From the NCBI RefSeq assembly GCF_030063145.1, contig NZ_JASISM010000005.1:124001-188000 (forward strand): DNA of 64,000 nucleotides, read 5' to 3'. This DNA is from Cryobacterium sp. PH31-L1. Lineage in GTDB: Bacteria; Actinomycetota; Actinomycetes; Actinomycetales; Microbacteriaceae. Positions 32,708 to 39,995 of this stretch are shown here, one piece after another (positions within the stretch are counted from its first letter, which is position 1; the number at the start of each line of letters is the position of its first letter). The notes below the pieces were generated by a model. It saw nothing but the letters and a program-made list of their open reading frames with translations, was not told the origin of the DNA and did no database searches. Position numbers and translations under genes: made by a program.

Positions 32708-34083
32708 TTTCCGTTCGCGCTGTTGAGACCGTCAACCTGGGCGGTGAGCCAGGCGGATTGGGCGTTCATGTTGCTGAGCTGCACCTCGAGCGAGGCGTAG
32801 GTGCGTTCCAGGGTCGACCGCCGCGACGTGAGGCGCAGATCCCAGTTGTCGATCTGGGTGCCGAGGCTCTTGACCAGACTCTCCTGGCCGGTGATCTTGC
32901 CGGTGATCATGCCGTCGTACTTGTCGGACGCGCTTGTGGCTGCGGCGGCGACGCGGGACGAGATCTCGGCCAGCACCTTCTCGACGTGCTCCGGGTCGTC
33001 TTTCATGGCGGCGGCGAACTTGTCGGCGTCGAATTCCATCGTGCCGTTCTTGGTGATGCTGATGCCGATTTCGCTCGGCGAGCGGCCGTCGACCGGGTAC
33101 GACGCCGCGTCAAGAATGAGCTGCTTGACGTCGCGTACCGTGCTGTCGCCGCTGAATACACCGGCCGATACCACGGCGTTGCCGCTCGTGTCGGTGCTGT
33201 TGACCACGGCCGACTTGGTTGAAATCAGCGCGAACACCGTGTTCAACGAGCCGACCAGATTCTTGGCGAGGTCACTGACCGCGGCATTGTCGCGGGCGAC
33301 CGTGATCGTTACCGGATCGGTGGAGACCTTGGACACCGTCACAGCCACGCCGGGCAGCAGGTCCGCGAAGGTGTTCGTTGACGAGGTAATGCTCTGCGCG
33401 GCGGCGGTTCCAGCCCACAGCGTCACCTGAGCGTCCTGCGCGGCGGTGATAACTGCGGCGCCGGTGGCCTCGAGCACGTTGGCGGCGGTCCCGGCCGTGA
33501 CGTCACCGCTCGTGCCCTGGTACAGCTCGAAGTTTCCGGTGAGGCCGGTGTCATCAGCGACCAACTGCAGGCGATACTGCTGGTCGCCGGCGGCGTTGGT
33601 GCCCGAGGCCACTTTGGTGGCCGTAATACCGGCGCTCGAGGCGTTGATGGCAGTCGCGACGTCGTCGAGCGAGTTCGAGTCGGCTTCAATGTCCAGGGCC
33701 GCACCGTCGCTACCCACGACGGTGAACGAGGTGCCGCTGAATTCCGTCATGGCCGCGGTGACGCCGGACTTTGCCTGGGCGAGCGCGCCGACGACAACGT
33801 CGAGGGAACCCGTGCTGGCGCCGGTGGAGACCGTGGTGGTGATGCTCGAGTTGCTGCTTGTGGCCGAGTAGAGGTTGAGCGCATTGGCGACGGTGTTCTT
33901 GGTCGCGAGCGTGGCGAGGCTGGCGATGGAGGCGTTCAGCCCCTGCAGCGCCGTGACGAACGTATTGGAGGTGGTGACCTTGGCCTTGAGCAGCGTTTGC
34001 GGCCCGGCCTCGAGTTCCATGAGGGAGTTGATCAGCGCGGTGGTGTCCAGACCGCTGATGAGCCCATCGACAGCGAGTGACAT
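32704..34083 (-). CDS. fliD: flagellar filament cap protein FliD
   Basis: A 459-residue filament cap. N-terminal LAVDGLISGLDTTALINSLM and C-terminal SDKYDGMITGKITGQESLVKS, DLRLTSRRSTLERTYASLEV and SAWLTAQVDGLN are typical. The central part holds FliD_C/D2-D3 domains. The ATG giving MSLAVDG follows an AAGGGAAA stretch. It lies downstream of flagellin gene 1, after a terminator-like hairpin, and I found no sigma-28 site of its own, so read-through may feed it. Confidence 0.93.
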   Translation of the reverse strand: MSLAVDGLISGLDTTALINSLMELEAGPQTLLKAKVTTSNTFVTALQGLNASIASLATLATKNTVANALNLYSATSSNSSITTTVSTGASTGSLDVVVGALAQAKSGVTAAMTEFSGTSFTVVGSDGAALDIEADSNSLDDVATAINASSAGITATKVASGTNAAGDQQYRLQLVADDTGLTGNFELYQGTSGDVTAGTAANVLEATGAAVITAAQDAQVTLWAGTAAAQSITSSTNTFADLLPGVAVTVSKVSTDPVTITVARDNAAVSDLAKNLVGSLNTVFALISTKSAVVNSTDTSGNAVVSAGVFSGDSTVRDVKQLILDAASYPVDGRSPSEIGISITKNGTMEFDADKFAAAMKDDPEHVEKVLAEISSRVAAAATSASDKYDGMITGKITGQESLVKSLGTQIDNWDLRLTSRRSTLERTYASLEVQLSNMNAQSAWLTAQVDGLNSANGK

Positions 34084-34127
34084 GGGTTTCCCTTTCTGGT
34101 GGACGAATCTGGGGTGGTGCTTGGGTA

Positions 34128-34155
34128 GCAGATGCGGGTTTCGTCCCGCATCTGC
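34128..34155 (-). terminator. hairpin after flagellin gene 1
   Basis: An 11-bp perfect stem (GCAGATGCGGG at 34128-34138 and complement at 34145-34155) with a 6-base loop, 40 bases past the flagellin stop and before fliD. No long U-run follows, so it may attenuate or protect the 3' end of the message. Confidence 0.6.
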
Positions 34156-34194
34156 CACCGTTCAGATCAATGTGCAATCTGGGTTGTGCTGGTG

Positions 34195-35367
34195 TTACTG
34201 GAGCAGCTGCAGAACGCCCGAGTTGCTCTGGTTGGCCTGCGCGAGCATGGCCGTACCAGCCTGCGACAGAATGTTCGCACGCGTGTACTTGACCATCTCT
34301 TCAGCCATGTCGGTGTCGCGAATACGCGAACCGGCAGCGGTGAGGTTCTCCTTGGAGACGGCCAGGTTCTTGATGACGCTCTCGAACCGGTTCTGGTCAG
34401 CACCCAGCGAGGCGCGAGCCGTGGAGATCGAGGAGATCTGCTTGTCGAGCATTGAGATCGACGCAGCTGCGCCCTCGGCGCTGTCGAAGTCAAGTCCACC
34501 GCGTGTACTGTCGGTTGCGTCGGCCATGCCCGTGTTCGCTGTCGCTACCAGCGCCCCGGAGGTTATGACACCCGCTGTCACATCTTCGCCGGTGAGCGAC
34601 TTAACGTTTACGGCTCCTTTTTCATCTACGGAGGCGATCAATTTGTCGCTGAAGTTGGCGTCGCCGTTGAGGGCAGCCGCCACGTCAGCCGACGAGGATG
34701 AGGTCGTCAATCCGCTCAATGAAGCTGTATCTACCTGAGTGAGTGCCGGTGTAGCGGATGTTCCAGTATCGAATACGAAGCTTTGAACGCCCGAAACTGC
34801 GACGGTAGCGCTCAGGTCGTAGGACGCTCCCACGTTGGTCGAGGAAAGACCAGCGGTTACGTCGGAAACGTTGGCCTTCGACAGGTCCACGACGATCTGG
34901 CTGCTGGCGTCGCCGTTTGCGCCGACCTGGAAACTCAGGTTCTCGGAACCATCGAGCAGGTTGGTGCCGTTGAAGTTCGTGGACTCGCTGATGCGGGTCA
35001 GTTCCTTCGTCAGCGCCGTGACCTCGGTCTTGATCGCGCCACGCGACTCGGTGTTGTTCGAGTCGTTACCGGCCTGAACGGCGAGGTCGCGAACACGCTG
35101 CAGAATCGACTGCACCTCGTTCAACGAACCTTCAGCAGTCTGGATAACACTGACCGCGTCCTGAGCGTTACGGGCAGCAACCGTGAGGCCACCAACCTGC
35201 GACTTCAGACCCTCAGAGATTGCCAGGCCGGCCGCGTCATCCGCTGCCCGGTTGATCCGAAGACCACTCGAGAGCTTCTCGAGCGACTTCGACAGGTCGT
35301 TCTGCGTGGTGGCCAGGTTGCGGTACGCGTTGTTGGCCGCGACGTTGGTGTTTACTTGCATGCCCAT
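34195..35367 (-). CDS. fliC: flagellin 1
   Basis: A 390-residue filament subunit. The N-terminal D0/D1 (MGMQVNTNVAANNAYRNL, LSSGLRINRAADDAAGLAI) and C-terminal D1/D0 (SLGADQNRFESVIKNLAV, then MAEEMVKYTRANILSQAG) are nearly identical to the other three full flagellins; the central 160 residues are different. GGAGG sits 7 nt before the ATG. Its leader has a sigma-28-like promoter and the CAUGGAUG hairpin. Confidence 0.95.
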   Translation of the reverse strand: MGMQVNTNVAANNAYRNLATTQNDLSKSLEKLSSGLRINRAADDAAGLAISEGLKSQVGGLTVAARNAQDAVSVIQTAEGSLNEVQSILQRVRDLAVQAGNDSNNTESRGAIKTEVTALTKELTRISESTNFNGTNLLDGSENLSFQVGANGDASSQIVVDLSKANVSDVTAGLSSTNVGASYDLSATVAVSGVQSFVFDTGTSATPALTQVDTASLSGLTTSSSSADVAAALNGDANFSDKLIASVDEKGAVNVKSLTGEDVTAGVITSGALVATANTGMADATDSTRGGLDFDSAEGAAASISMLDKQISSISTARASLGADQNRFESVIKNLAVSKENLTAAGSRIRDTDMAEEMVKYTRANILSQAGTAMLAQANQSNSGVLQLLQ

Positions 35368-35400
35368 GATGGATCCTCCGTGACTGGGACTGAATTCTCC

Positions 35401-35416
35401 GGCCCATCCATGGGCC
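35401..35416 (-). promoter_or_regulatory. CAUGGAUG hairpin in flagellin 1 leader
   Basis: GGCCCATGGATGGGCC forms a GGCCC/GGGCC stem with an AUGGAU hexaloop, matching the CsrA consensus CANGGANG. A second copy of the consensus, CACGGAGG, overlaps the Shine-Dalgarno sequence at about 35375-35382. Confidence 0.65.
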
Positions 35417-35427
35417 AGCACTTATAC

Positions 35428-35454
35428 CTATCGACAGCAACCGCTCCCGGGTTA
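35428..35454 (-). promoter_or_regulatory. sigma-28-like promoter for flagellin 1
   Basis: Minus strand TAAC, exactly 15 bases, GTCGATAG. It lies just upstream of the leader hairpin; the same arrangement precedes flagellins 3 and 4. Confidence 0.7.
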
Positions 35455-35484
35455 GAAACTCGCAGCGATCGCGGGTTAAAAGGA

Positions 35485-35523
35485 GGCGGCATCCGCTCGT
35501 AGTGATTACGAGCGGATGCCGCC
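35485..35523 (-). terminator. terminator of flagellin gene 2
   Basis: A 17-bp perfect stem (35485-35501 with 35507-35523) and 5-base loop, followed on the minus strand by CTCCTTTTAA. It lies 35 bases past the flagellin 2 stop. Both arms contain the over-represented GCATCCGCT/AGCGGATGC oligomer. Confidence 0.75.
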
Positions 35524-35557
35524 GATCACGCATCAGGTTCTGACGCGGTCACTGGTG

Positions 35558-36661
35558 TTACTGGAGCAGCTGCAGAACGCCCGAGTTCGACTGGTTAGCC
35601 TGCGCGAGCATGGCTGTACCAGCCTGCGACAGGATGTTCGCACGGGTGTACTTGACCATCTCTTCCGCCATGTCGGTGTCGCGAATACGCGAACCAGCAG
35701 CGGTGAGGTTCTCCTTCGAGACGGCCAGGTTCTTGATGACACTCTCGAACCGGTTCTGGTCAGCACCAAGCGAAGCACGGGCCGTGGAAATGCCGGAGAT
35801 CTGACGGTCCAGTGCGGTGATGGCCGCAGCGGCACCCTCGGCGGAGGAGAAGTCCAGGCCGCCGATCTTGCTAACGTCCCCGCCAACCGTCAGCCCAGTA
35901 GATGTAAACGAATCTCCAGCGTTATTTTTTACGCTGACCTGATCAAATTCGTCGACGCCTGCGGTGTACTTGGCGCTGAAGGTGGCGTTTTCATTCAACG
36001 CTTTCGCTGCGTCTGCGGCAGTTCCACCGGTCGCGAAGGTGACGGAAGTGCTCGTCACATCACTCCCCACAGTAAAGGTGAGGGCCGTAGCGCCAGCGGC
36101 AGGAACGTCGTAGGACTTGCCGACGTTGGTCGAGCCGATGGCCTTGGTGACGTCGGAGACGTCCGCCTTGCTCAGGTCAACCGAGATCTGGCTGCTGGCA
36201 TCGCCGTTGGCTCCGACCTGAAAGCTCAGGGTCGGCTTCGTGCCGTCGAGCAGCTGGGTGCCGTTGAAGTTCGTGGACTCGCTGATGCGAGTGAGTTCCT
36301 TCGTCAGCGCCGTGACCTCGGTCTTGATCGCTCCACGCGACTCTTCGTTGTTCGAGTCGTTACCGGCCTGAACGGCCAGGTCACGAACACGCTGCAGAAT
36401 CGACTGCACCTCGTTCAACGAACCTTCAGCCGTCTGAATAACACTCACTGCGTCCTGAGCGTTACGAGCGGCGACCGTGAGGCCACCAACCTGCGACTTC
36501 AGACCTTCAGAGATTGCCAAGCCGGCCGCGTCATCCGCCGCCCGGTTGATGCGAAGACCACTGGAAAGCTTTTCCAGCGACTTCGACAGGTCGTTCTGCG
36601 TGGTGGCCAGGTTGCGGTACGCGTTGTTGGCCGCGACGTTGGTATTTACTTGCATGCCCAT
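35558..36661 (-). CDS. fliC: flagellin 2
   Basis: A 367-residue flagellin, the shortest of the four full copies. Its conserved ends match flagellin 1, and the central domain is distinct but shares IGSTNVGKSYD-type and GGLDFSSAEGAAAAI segments with flagellin 4. The leader has the hairpin and CAUGGAGG over the Shine-Dalgarno, but no sigma-28-like promoter, and two hairpins separate it from flagellin 3 upstream. Expression may depend on read-through. Confidence 0.95.
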   Translation of the reverse strand: MGMQVNTNVAANNAYRNLATTQNDLSKSLEKLSSGLRINRAADDAAGLAISEGLKSQVGGLTVAARNAQDAVSVIQTAEGSLNEVQSILQRVRDLAVQAGNDSNNEESRGAIKTEVTALTKELTRISESTNFNGTQLLDGTKPTLSFQVGANGDASSQISVDLSKADVSDVTKAIGSTNVGKSYDVPAAGATALTFTVGSDVTSTSVTFATGGTAADAAKALNENATFSAKYTAGVDEFDQVSVKNNAGDSFTSTGLTVGGDVSKIGGLDFSSAEGAAAAITALDRQISGISTARASLGADQNRFESVIKNLAVSKENLTAAGSRIRDTDMAEEMVKYTRANILSQAGTAMLAQANQSNSGVLQLLQ

Positions 36662-36695
36662 GAGATTTCCTCCATGACTGGGACTGGGTGTGCCA

Positions 36696-36709
36696 GCCCA
36701 TCCATGGGC
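36696..36709 (-). promoter_or_regulatory. CAUGGAUG hairpin in flagellin 2 leader
   Basis: GCCCATGGATGGGC gives a GCCC/GGGC stem with an AUGGAU loop. The Shine-Dalgarno region reads CATGGAGG, a second CANGGANG match. Confidence 0.6.
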
Positions 36710-36731
36710 CAGCAGTGAAACGTGTTGGTGC

Positions 36732-36767
36732 CAGGCGCCGCCGGGCTTGGTAGCCCGCCGGCGCCTG
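36732..36767 (-). terminator. large hairpin between flagellins 3 and 2
   Basis: A 16-bp stem with one mismatch (36732-36747 with 36752-36767) and a 4-base loop. A second smaller stem (CGCGTCAG/CTGACGCG, 36777-36795) sits between it and the flagellin 3 stop. Neither has a clear U-run. Confidence 0.6.
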
Positions 36768-36805
36768 CCGGGTGACCGCGTCAGAAACTGACGCGATCAC
36801 TCGTG

Positions 36806-38086
36806 TTACTGGAGCAGCTGCAACACGCCCGAGTTGGACTGGTTGGCCTGCGCGAGCATGGCGGTACCGGCCTGCGACAGGATGTTCGCACGGGTGTATT
36901 TGACCATTTCCTCGGCCATGTCGGTATCGCGAATACGCGAACCGGCAGCGGTGAGGTTCTCCTTCGACACGGCCAGGTTCTTGATGACACTCTCGAACCG
37001 GTTCTGGTCCGCACCCAACGAGGCGCGAGCCGTCGAGATAGCCGAGATCTGCGTGTCGAGAAGCTTGATCGCGTTGGCTGCCTCACCCGCGTCCGTAAAC
37101 TTCAAAGCAGTTAGAGCGTCAGAGTAGACGGCAGTGACGCCATCATTGTTGTACGTAGCGGCCGACCCGGCGCTAAAAGACGCGGTGTTCGAGAGAGCCG
37201 CGCCATCCGTAGCCGAGTCAGTGCTGTTCTGGGATGCATTAATCACCACAGAAATCGGCTTGCTAGCGGGCTGGCTGCCCCCTACAAACGATTTTTCTAT
37301 GGTGTACACGCCACTAGATTCGCTGATGGAATAGCCAGAAAATGCCGTGGTCAACGCAGAAGTGATTTGGCTTTGATCCATGGCGGCGTTTGTCGTTCCA
37401 AGAAACACGTTCTTGGAAACGCCGTCTTGAGTCAACGTGTAGTTACCACTTGCGTCAGCATCCTTCAGACTGACGACTATGCGGTCATAGCCATTTACGG
37501 CTGCATCTTTTTCAGTCGCTGCGGTGCCCGCAGTGAGGAGAGCAGCGGGTACGCCGTTCGCCAATGTGTTGACAACAGAAGCAACGTTGGCTTTCGACAG
37601 GTCCACGGAAATTTGACTACTGGCTGAACCGTTGGCTCCGACCTGAAAGCTCAGGTTCGGCTTCGTGCCGTCGAGCAGCTGGGTGCCGTTGAAGTTCGTC
37701 GACTGGCCGATGCGGGTCAGTTCCTTGGTCAGCGCCGTGACCTCGGTCTGAATGGCGCCGCGCGACTCGGTGTTGTTCGAGTCGTTACCGGCCTGAACGG
37801 CCAGGTCACGAACACGCTGCAGAATCGACTGCACCTCGTTCAACGAACCTTCAGCGGTCTGAATAACACTGACCGCGTCCTGAGCGTTACGAGCGGCAAC
37901 CGTAAGGCCACCAACCTGCGACTTCAGACCTTCAGAGATTGCGAGGCCGGCCGCGTCATCCGCTGCCCGGTTGATACGAAGACCACTGGAAAGCTTTTCC
38001 AGCGACTTCGACAGGTCGTTCTGTGTAGTTGCCAGGTTGCGGTACGCGTTATTCGCCGCAACGTTGGTGTTGACTTGCATGCCCAT
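36806..38086 (-). CDS. fliC: flagellin 3
   Basis: A 426-residue flagellin, the longest copy. The N- and C-terminal conserved domains match the others. The central 200 residues (about 37100-37600) are unrelated in sequence, visibly lower in GC and use A/T-ending codons, which suggests an imported or rapidly diverging D2/D3 domain. It has a sigma-28-like promoter and leader hairpin of its own. Confidence 0.95.
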   Translation of the reverse strand: MGMQVNTNVAANNAYRNLATTQNDLSKSLEKLSSGLRINRAADDAAGLAISEGLKSQVGGLTVAARNAQDAVSVIQTAEGSLNEVQSILQRVRDLAVQAGNDSNNTESRGAIQTEVTALTKELTRIGQSTNFNGTQLLDGTKPNLSFQVGANGSASSQISVDLSKANVASVVNTLANGVPAALLTAGTAATEKDAAVNGYDRIVVSLKDADASGNYTLTQDGVSKNVFLGTTNAAMDQSQITSALTTAFSGYSISESSGVYTIEKSFVGGSQPASKPISVVINASQNSTDSATDGAALSNTASFSAGSAATYNNDGVTAVYSDALTALKFTDAGEAANAIKLLDTQISAISTARASLGADQNRFESVIKNLAVSKENLTAAGSRIRDTDMAEEMVKYTRANILSQAGTAMLAQANQSNSGVLQLLQ

Positions 38087-38119
38087 TTGAGTTCCTCCGT
38101 GACTGGGACTACGTGCGCC

Positions 38120-38135
38120 GGCCCATCCATGGGCC
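38120..38135 (-). promoter_or_regulatory. CAUGGAUG hairpin in flagellin 3 leader
   Basis: The same GGCCCATGGATGGGCC palindrome as in flagellin 1. The Shine-Dalgarno region again reads CACGGAGG. Confidence 0.65.
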
Positions 38136-38146
38136 AGCACTTATGT

Positions 38147-38173
38147 CTATCGACCGCAGCGTTCAGGCCGTCA
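38147..38173 (-). promoter_or_regulatory. sigma-28-like promoter for flagellin 3
   Basis: Minus strand TGAC, exactly 15 bases, GTCGATAG. The -10 and the spacing to the leader hairpin match flagellin 1; the -35 differs by one base. Confidence 0.6.
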
Positions 38174-38256
38174 GAAGAACCGGCTGAACAGGCGCGTTCG
38201 GGGGGTGCCGTGGCCAGGGACAGCGCGATTGAATTCGCGGTGCCCCGGCTACAGCG

Positions 38257-38279
38257 ACCGGATCAGACTCTGATCCGGT
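38257..38279 (-). terminator. hairpin after flagellin gene 4
   Basis: ACCGGATCAG and its exact complement CTGATCCGGT around a 3-base loop, 10 bases past the stop codon. No obvious U-run. Confidence 0.6.
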
Positions 38280-38290
38280 GGTGAGGCGTA

Positions 38291-39406
38291 TTACTGGAGC
38301 AGCTGCAGAACGCCCGAGTTGCTCTGGTTGGCCTGCGCGAGCATAGCGGTGCCAGCCTGCGACAGGATGTTCGCACGGGTGTACTTGACCATTTCCTCGG
38401 CCATGTCGGTATCGCGAATACGCGAACCGGCAGCGGTGAGGTTCTCCTTGGAGACGGCCAGGTTCTTGATGACACTCTCGAACCGGTTCTGGTCCGCACC
38501 GAGCGAGGCGCGAGCCGTCGAGATGCCGGAGATCTGACGGTCCAGAGCCGTGATAGCTGCAGCAGCACCCTCGGCCGAGGAGAAGTCCAAGCCACCGATG
38601 GTGCTCTGCTTGGCGGCATCTGCAAGTTCTGTCGTCGACTTCTCGTCGATGACGCCACCGGCAATGGCCTTAACGTTCAACGCGCCGTTCTCGTCGACCG
38701 ATGCAATCAGCTTCGCGCTGAAGCCGCTGTCGGAGTTCAACTCGTCTGCAGCATCCTGAGCGGTTCCGCCTGCTGCAAAAGCGACTGTTCCAGTAGTGAC
38801 GGCTACCGTATCGATAGTGAAAGCAACGGTTGTGACGCTGGCACCGGGCGTCGCAAAGGACGTTCCGACGTTGGTCGAGCCGATGGCCTTGGTGACGTCG
38901 GAGACGTCGGCCTTCGAGAGATCTACGGCAATCTGACTGCTGGCGTCGCCGTTGGCTCCGACCTGAAAGCTCAGGGTCGGCTTGGAACCATCAAGCAGCT
39001 GGGTGCCGTTGAAGTTCGTGGAGTCGCTGATGCGAGTGAGTTCCTTGGTCAGTGCTTCGACCTCGGTCTTGATCGCGCCACGCGACTCGGTGTTGTTCGA
39101 GTCGTTACCGGCCTGAACGGCCAGGTCGCGAACACGCTGCAGAATCGACTGCACCTCATTGAGCGAACCTTCAGCAGTCTGAATGACACTCACTGCGTCC
39201 TGAGCGTTGCGGGCAGCAACCGTGAGGCCACCAACCTGCGACTTCAGACCCTCAGAGATTGCGAGGCCGGCCGCGTCATCCGCTGCCCGGTTAATGCGAA
39301 GACCACTCGAAAGCTTCTCGAGCGACTTCGACAGGTCGTTCTGCGTGGTGGCCAGGTTGCGGTACGCGTTGTTGGCCGCGACGTTGGTGTTTACTTGCAT
39401 GCCCAT
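38291..39406 (-). CDS. fliC: flagellin 4
   Basis: A 371-residue flagellin with the shared N- and C-terminal domains. Its central domain is related to flagellin 2 (shared IGSTNVGTSF-like and AADELNSDSGFSAKLIASVDENGA-like blocks) and partly to flagellin 1. GGAGG lies 7 nt before the ATG. It has its own sigma-28-like promoter and leader hairpin. Confidence 0.95.
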   Translation of the reverse strand: MGMQVNTNVAANNAYRNLATTQNDLSKSLEKLSSGLRINRAADDAAGLAISEGLKSQVGGLTVAARNAQDAVSVIQTAEGSLNEVQSILQRVRDLAVQAGNDSNNTESRGAIKTEVEALTKELTRISDSTNFNGTQLLDGSKPTLSFQVGANGDASSQIAVDLSKADVSDVTKAIGSTNVGTSFATPGASVTTVAFTIDTVAVTTGTVAFAAGGTAQDAADELNSDSGFSAKLIASVDENGALNVKAIAGGVIDEKSTTELADAAKQSTIGGLDFSSAEGAAAAITALDRQISGISTARASLGADQNRFESVIKNLAVSKENLTAAGSRIRDTDMAEEMVKYTRANILSQAGTAMLAQANQSNSGVLQLLQ

Positions 39407-39437
39407 GGTGGATCCTCCGTGAGTGGGTCGTGGTACA

Positions 39438-39457
39438 CCAGCCCATCCATGGTCTGG
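39438..39457 (-). promoter_or_regulatory. CAUGGAUG hairpin in flagellin 4 leader
   Basis: Minus strand CCAGACC-AUGGAU-GGGCUGG: the outer stem has changed relative to the other copies (CCAG/CUGG with one A-G mismatch), yet the loop and its ability to pair are kept. The Shine-Dalgarno region reads CACGGAGG. Confidence 0.6.
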
Positions 39458-39466
39458 CAACTCTTG

Positions 39467-39493
39467 CTATCGACCGTTTTGCTGTGGGGGTTA
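39467..39493 (-). promoter_or_regulatory. sigma-28-like promoter for flagellin 4
   Basis: Minus strand TAAC, exactly 15 bases, GTCGATAG, upstream of the leader hairpin. Confidence 0.7.
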
Positions 39494-39535
39494 GATTCCG
39501 ATACGAGATTGGCCCCCGAGTAGGCCGCACAACAC

Positions 39536-39568
39536 GAAGACGCTGTTCCACGAAGGGACAGCGTCTTC
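39536..39568 (-). terminator. hairpin after the mini-flagellin gene
   Basis: A stem of about 14 bp (GAAGACGCTGTTCC at 39536-39549 with GGGACAGCGTCTTC at 39555-39568, one G-U pair and one mismatch at the tip side), 17 bases beyond the mini-flagellin stop. It separates that gene from the flagellin 4 promoter. Confidence 0.6.
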
Positions 39569-39585
39569 AAGAAAGATCAAGCAGC

Positions 39586-39927
39586 CTAGGCTGCGGGGCG
39601 GAGCAGCTGCAGAACGTCGGAGTTCGCCTGGTTGGCCTGGGCAGAGACCGCGGTGACCGGCTGGGCGAGAATGCTCACGCGGGTGAGGTCCACCATCTGC
39701 TCGGCCATGGCATTGTTGGTCAGGCGCGATGCGGCTGCGAGGGTGTTCTCGGCTGAGACGGCACGGGTCTTGCCTTCGAAGTCGACACGGTCAGCGGCAA
39801 CGACAGACTCGGTCGAGGCGAGTCCGCTGGAGATGGCCACGGTCGGCTGCGCGAGACTGGTCTGTGAGTCCGCGAGTTTGCGGTACGCGTCCGATGCCGA
39901 GGTGTTGGTGTTGACCTGCATACCCAT
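39586..39927 (-). CDS. mini-flagellin (D0/D1 termini only)
   Basis: A 113-residue flagellin-like protein. The first 48 residues align with flagellin D0 (MGMQVNTNTSASDAYRKLAD, ISSGLAS). The last 65 align with the flagellin C-terminus (SAENTLAAASRLTNNAMAEQ, MVDLTRVSILAQ, then QANQANSDVLQLL). The whole central region, about 260 residues, is missing. The frame is intact and the leader retains the CAUGGAUG hairpin and a CACGGAAG element, although substitutions in both termini are many. It sits 69 nt after the sigma-factor gene. It may be a decaying remnant, a filament or junction minor subunit, or a decoy for FliS, FliW or CsrA. Confidence 0.75.
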   Translation of the reverse strand: MGMQVNTNTSASDAYRKLADSQTSLAQPTVAISSGLASTESVVAADRVDFEGKTRAVSAENTLAAASRLTNNAMAEQMVDLTRVSILAQPVTAVSAQANQANSDVLQLLRPAA

Positions 39928-39959
39928 GATGGTTTCTTCCGTGAGGTGTTCTGAAGCCG

Positions 39960-39973
39960 GCCCATCCATGGGC
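39960..39973 (-). promoter_or_regulatory. CAUGGAUG hairpin in mini-flagellin leader
   Basis: GCCCATGGATGGGC, the same loop and stem core as the full flagellins. No sigma-28-like promoter is found; the gene is probably transcribed with the sigma-factor gene. Confidence 0.55.
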
Positions 39974-39995
39974 TAGCGGTGAGATTACTGAAAAG

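Noticed and set aside
36662-36731. Sigma-28-like promoter for flagellin 2
   Set aside because: No CGATAG-type -10 occurs at the expected distance from the leader hairpin.
34195-39973. Possible tandem repeat or CRISPR-like array
   Set aside because: The repeats are whole flagellin genes with conserved ends and leaders, not short direct repeats with spacers.
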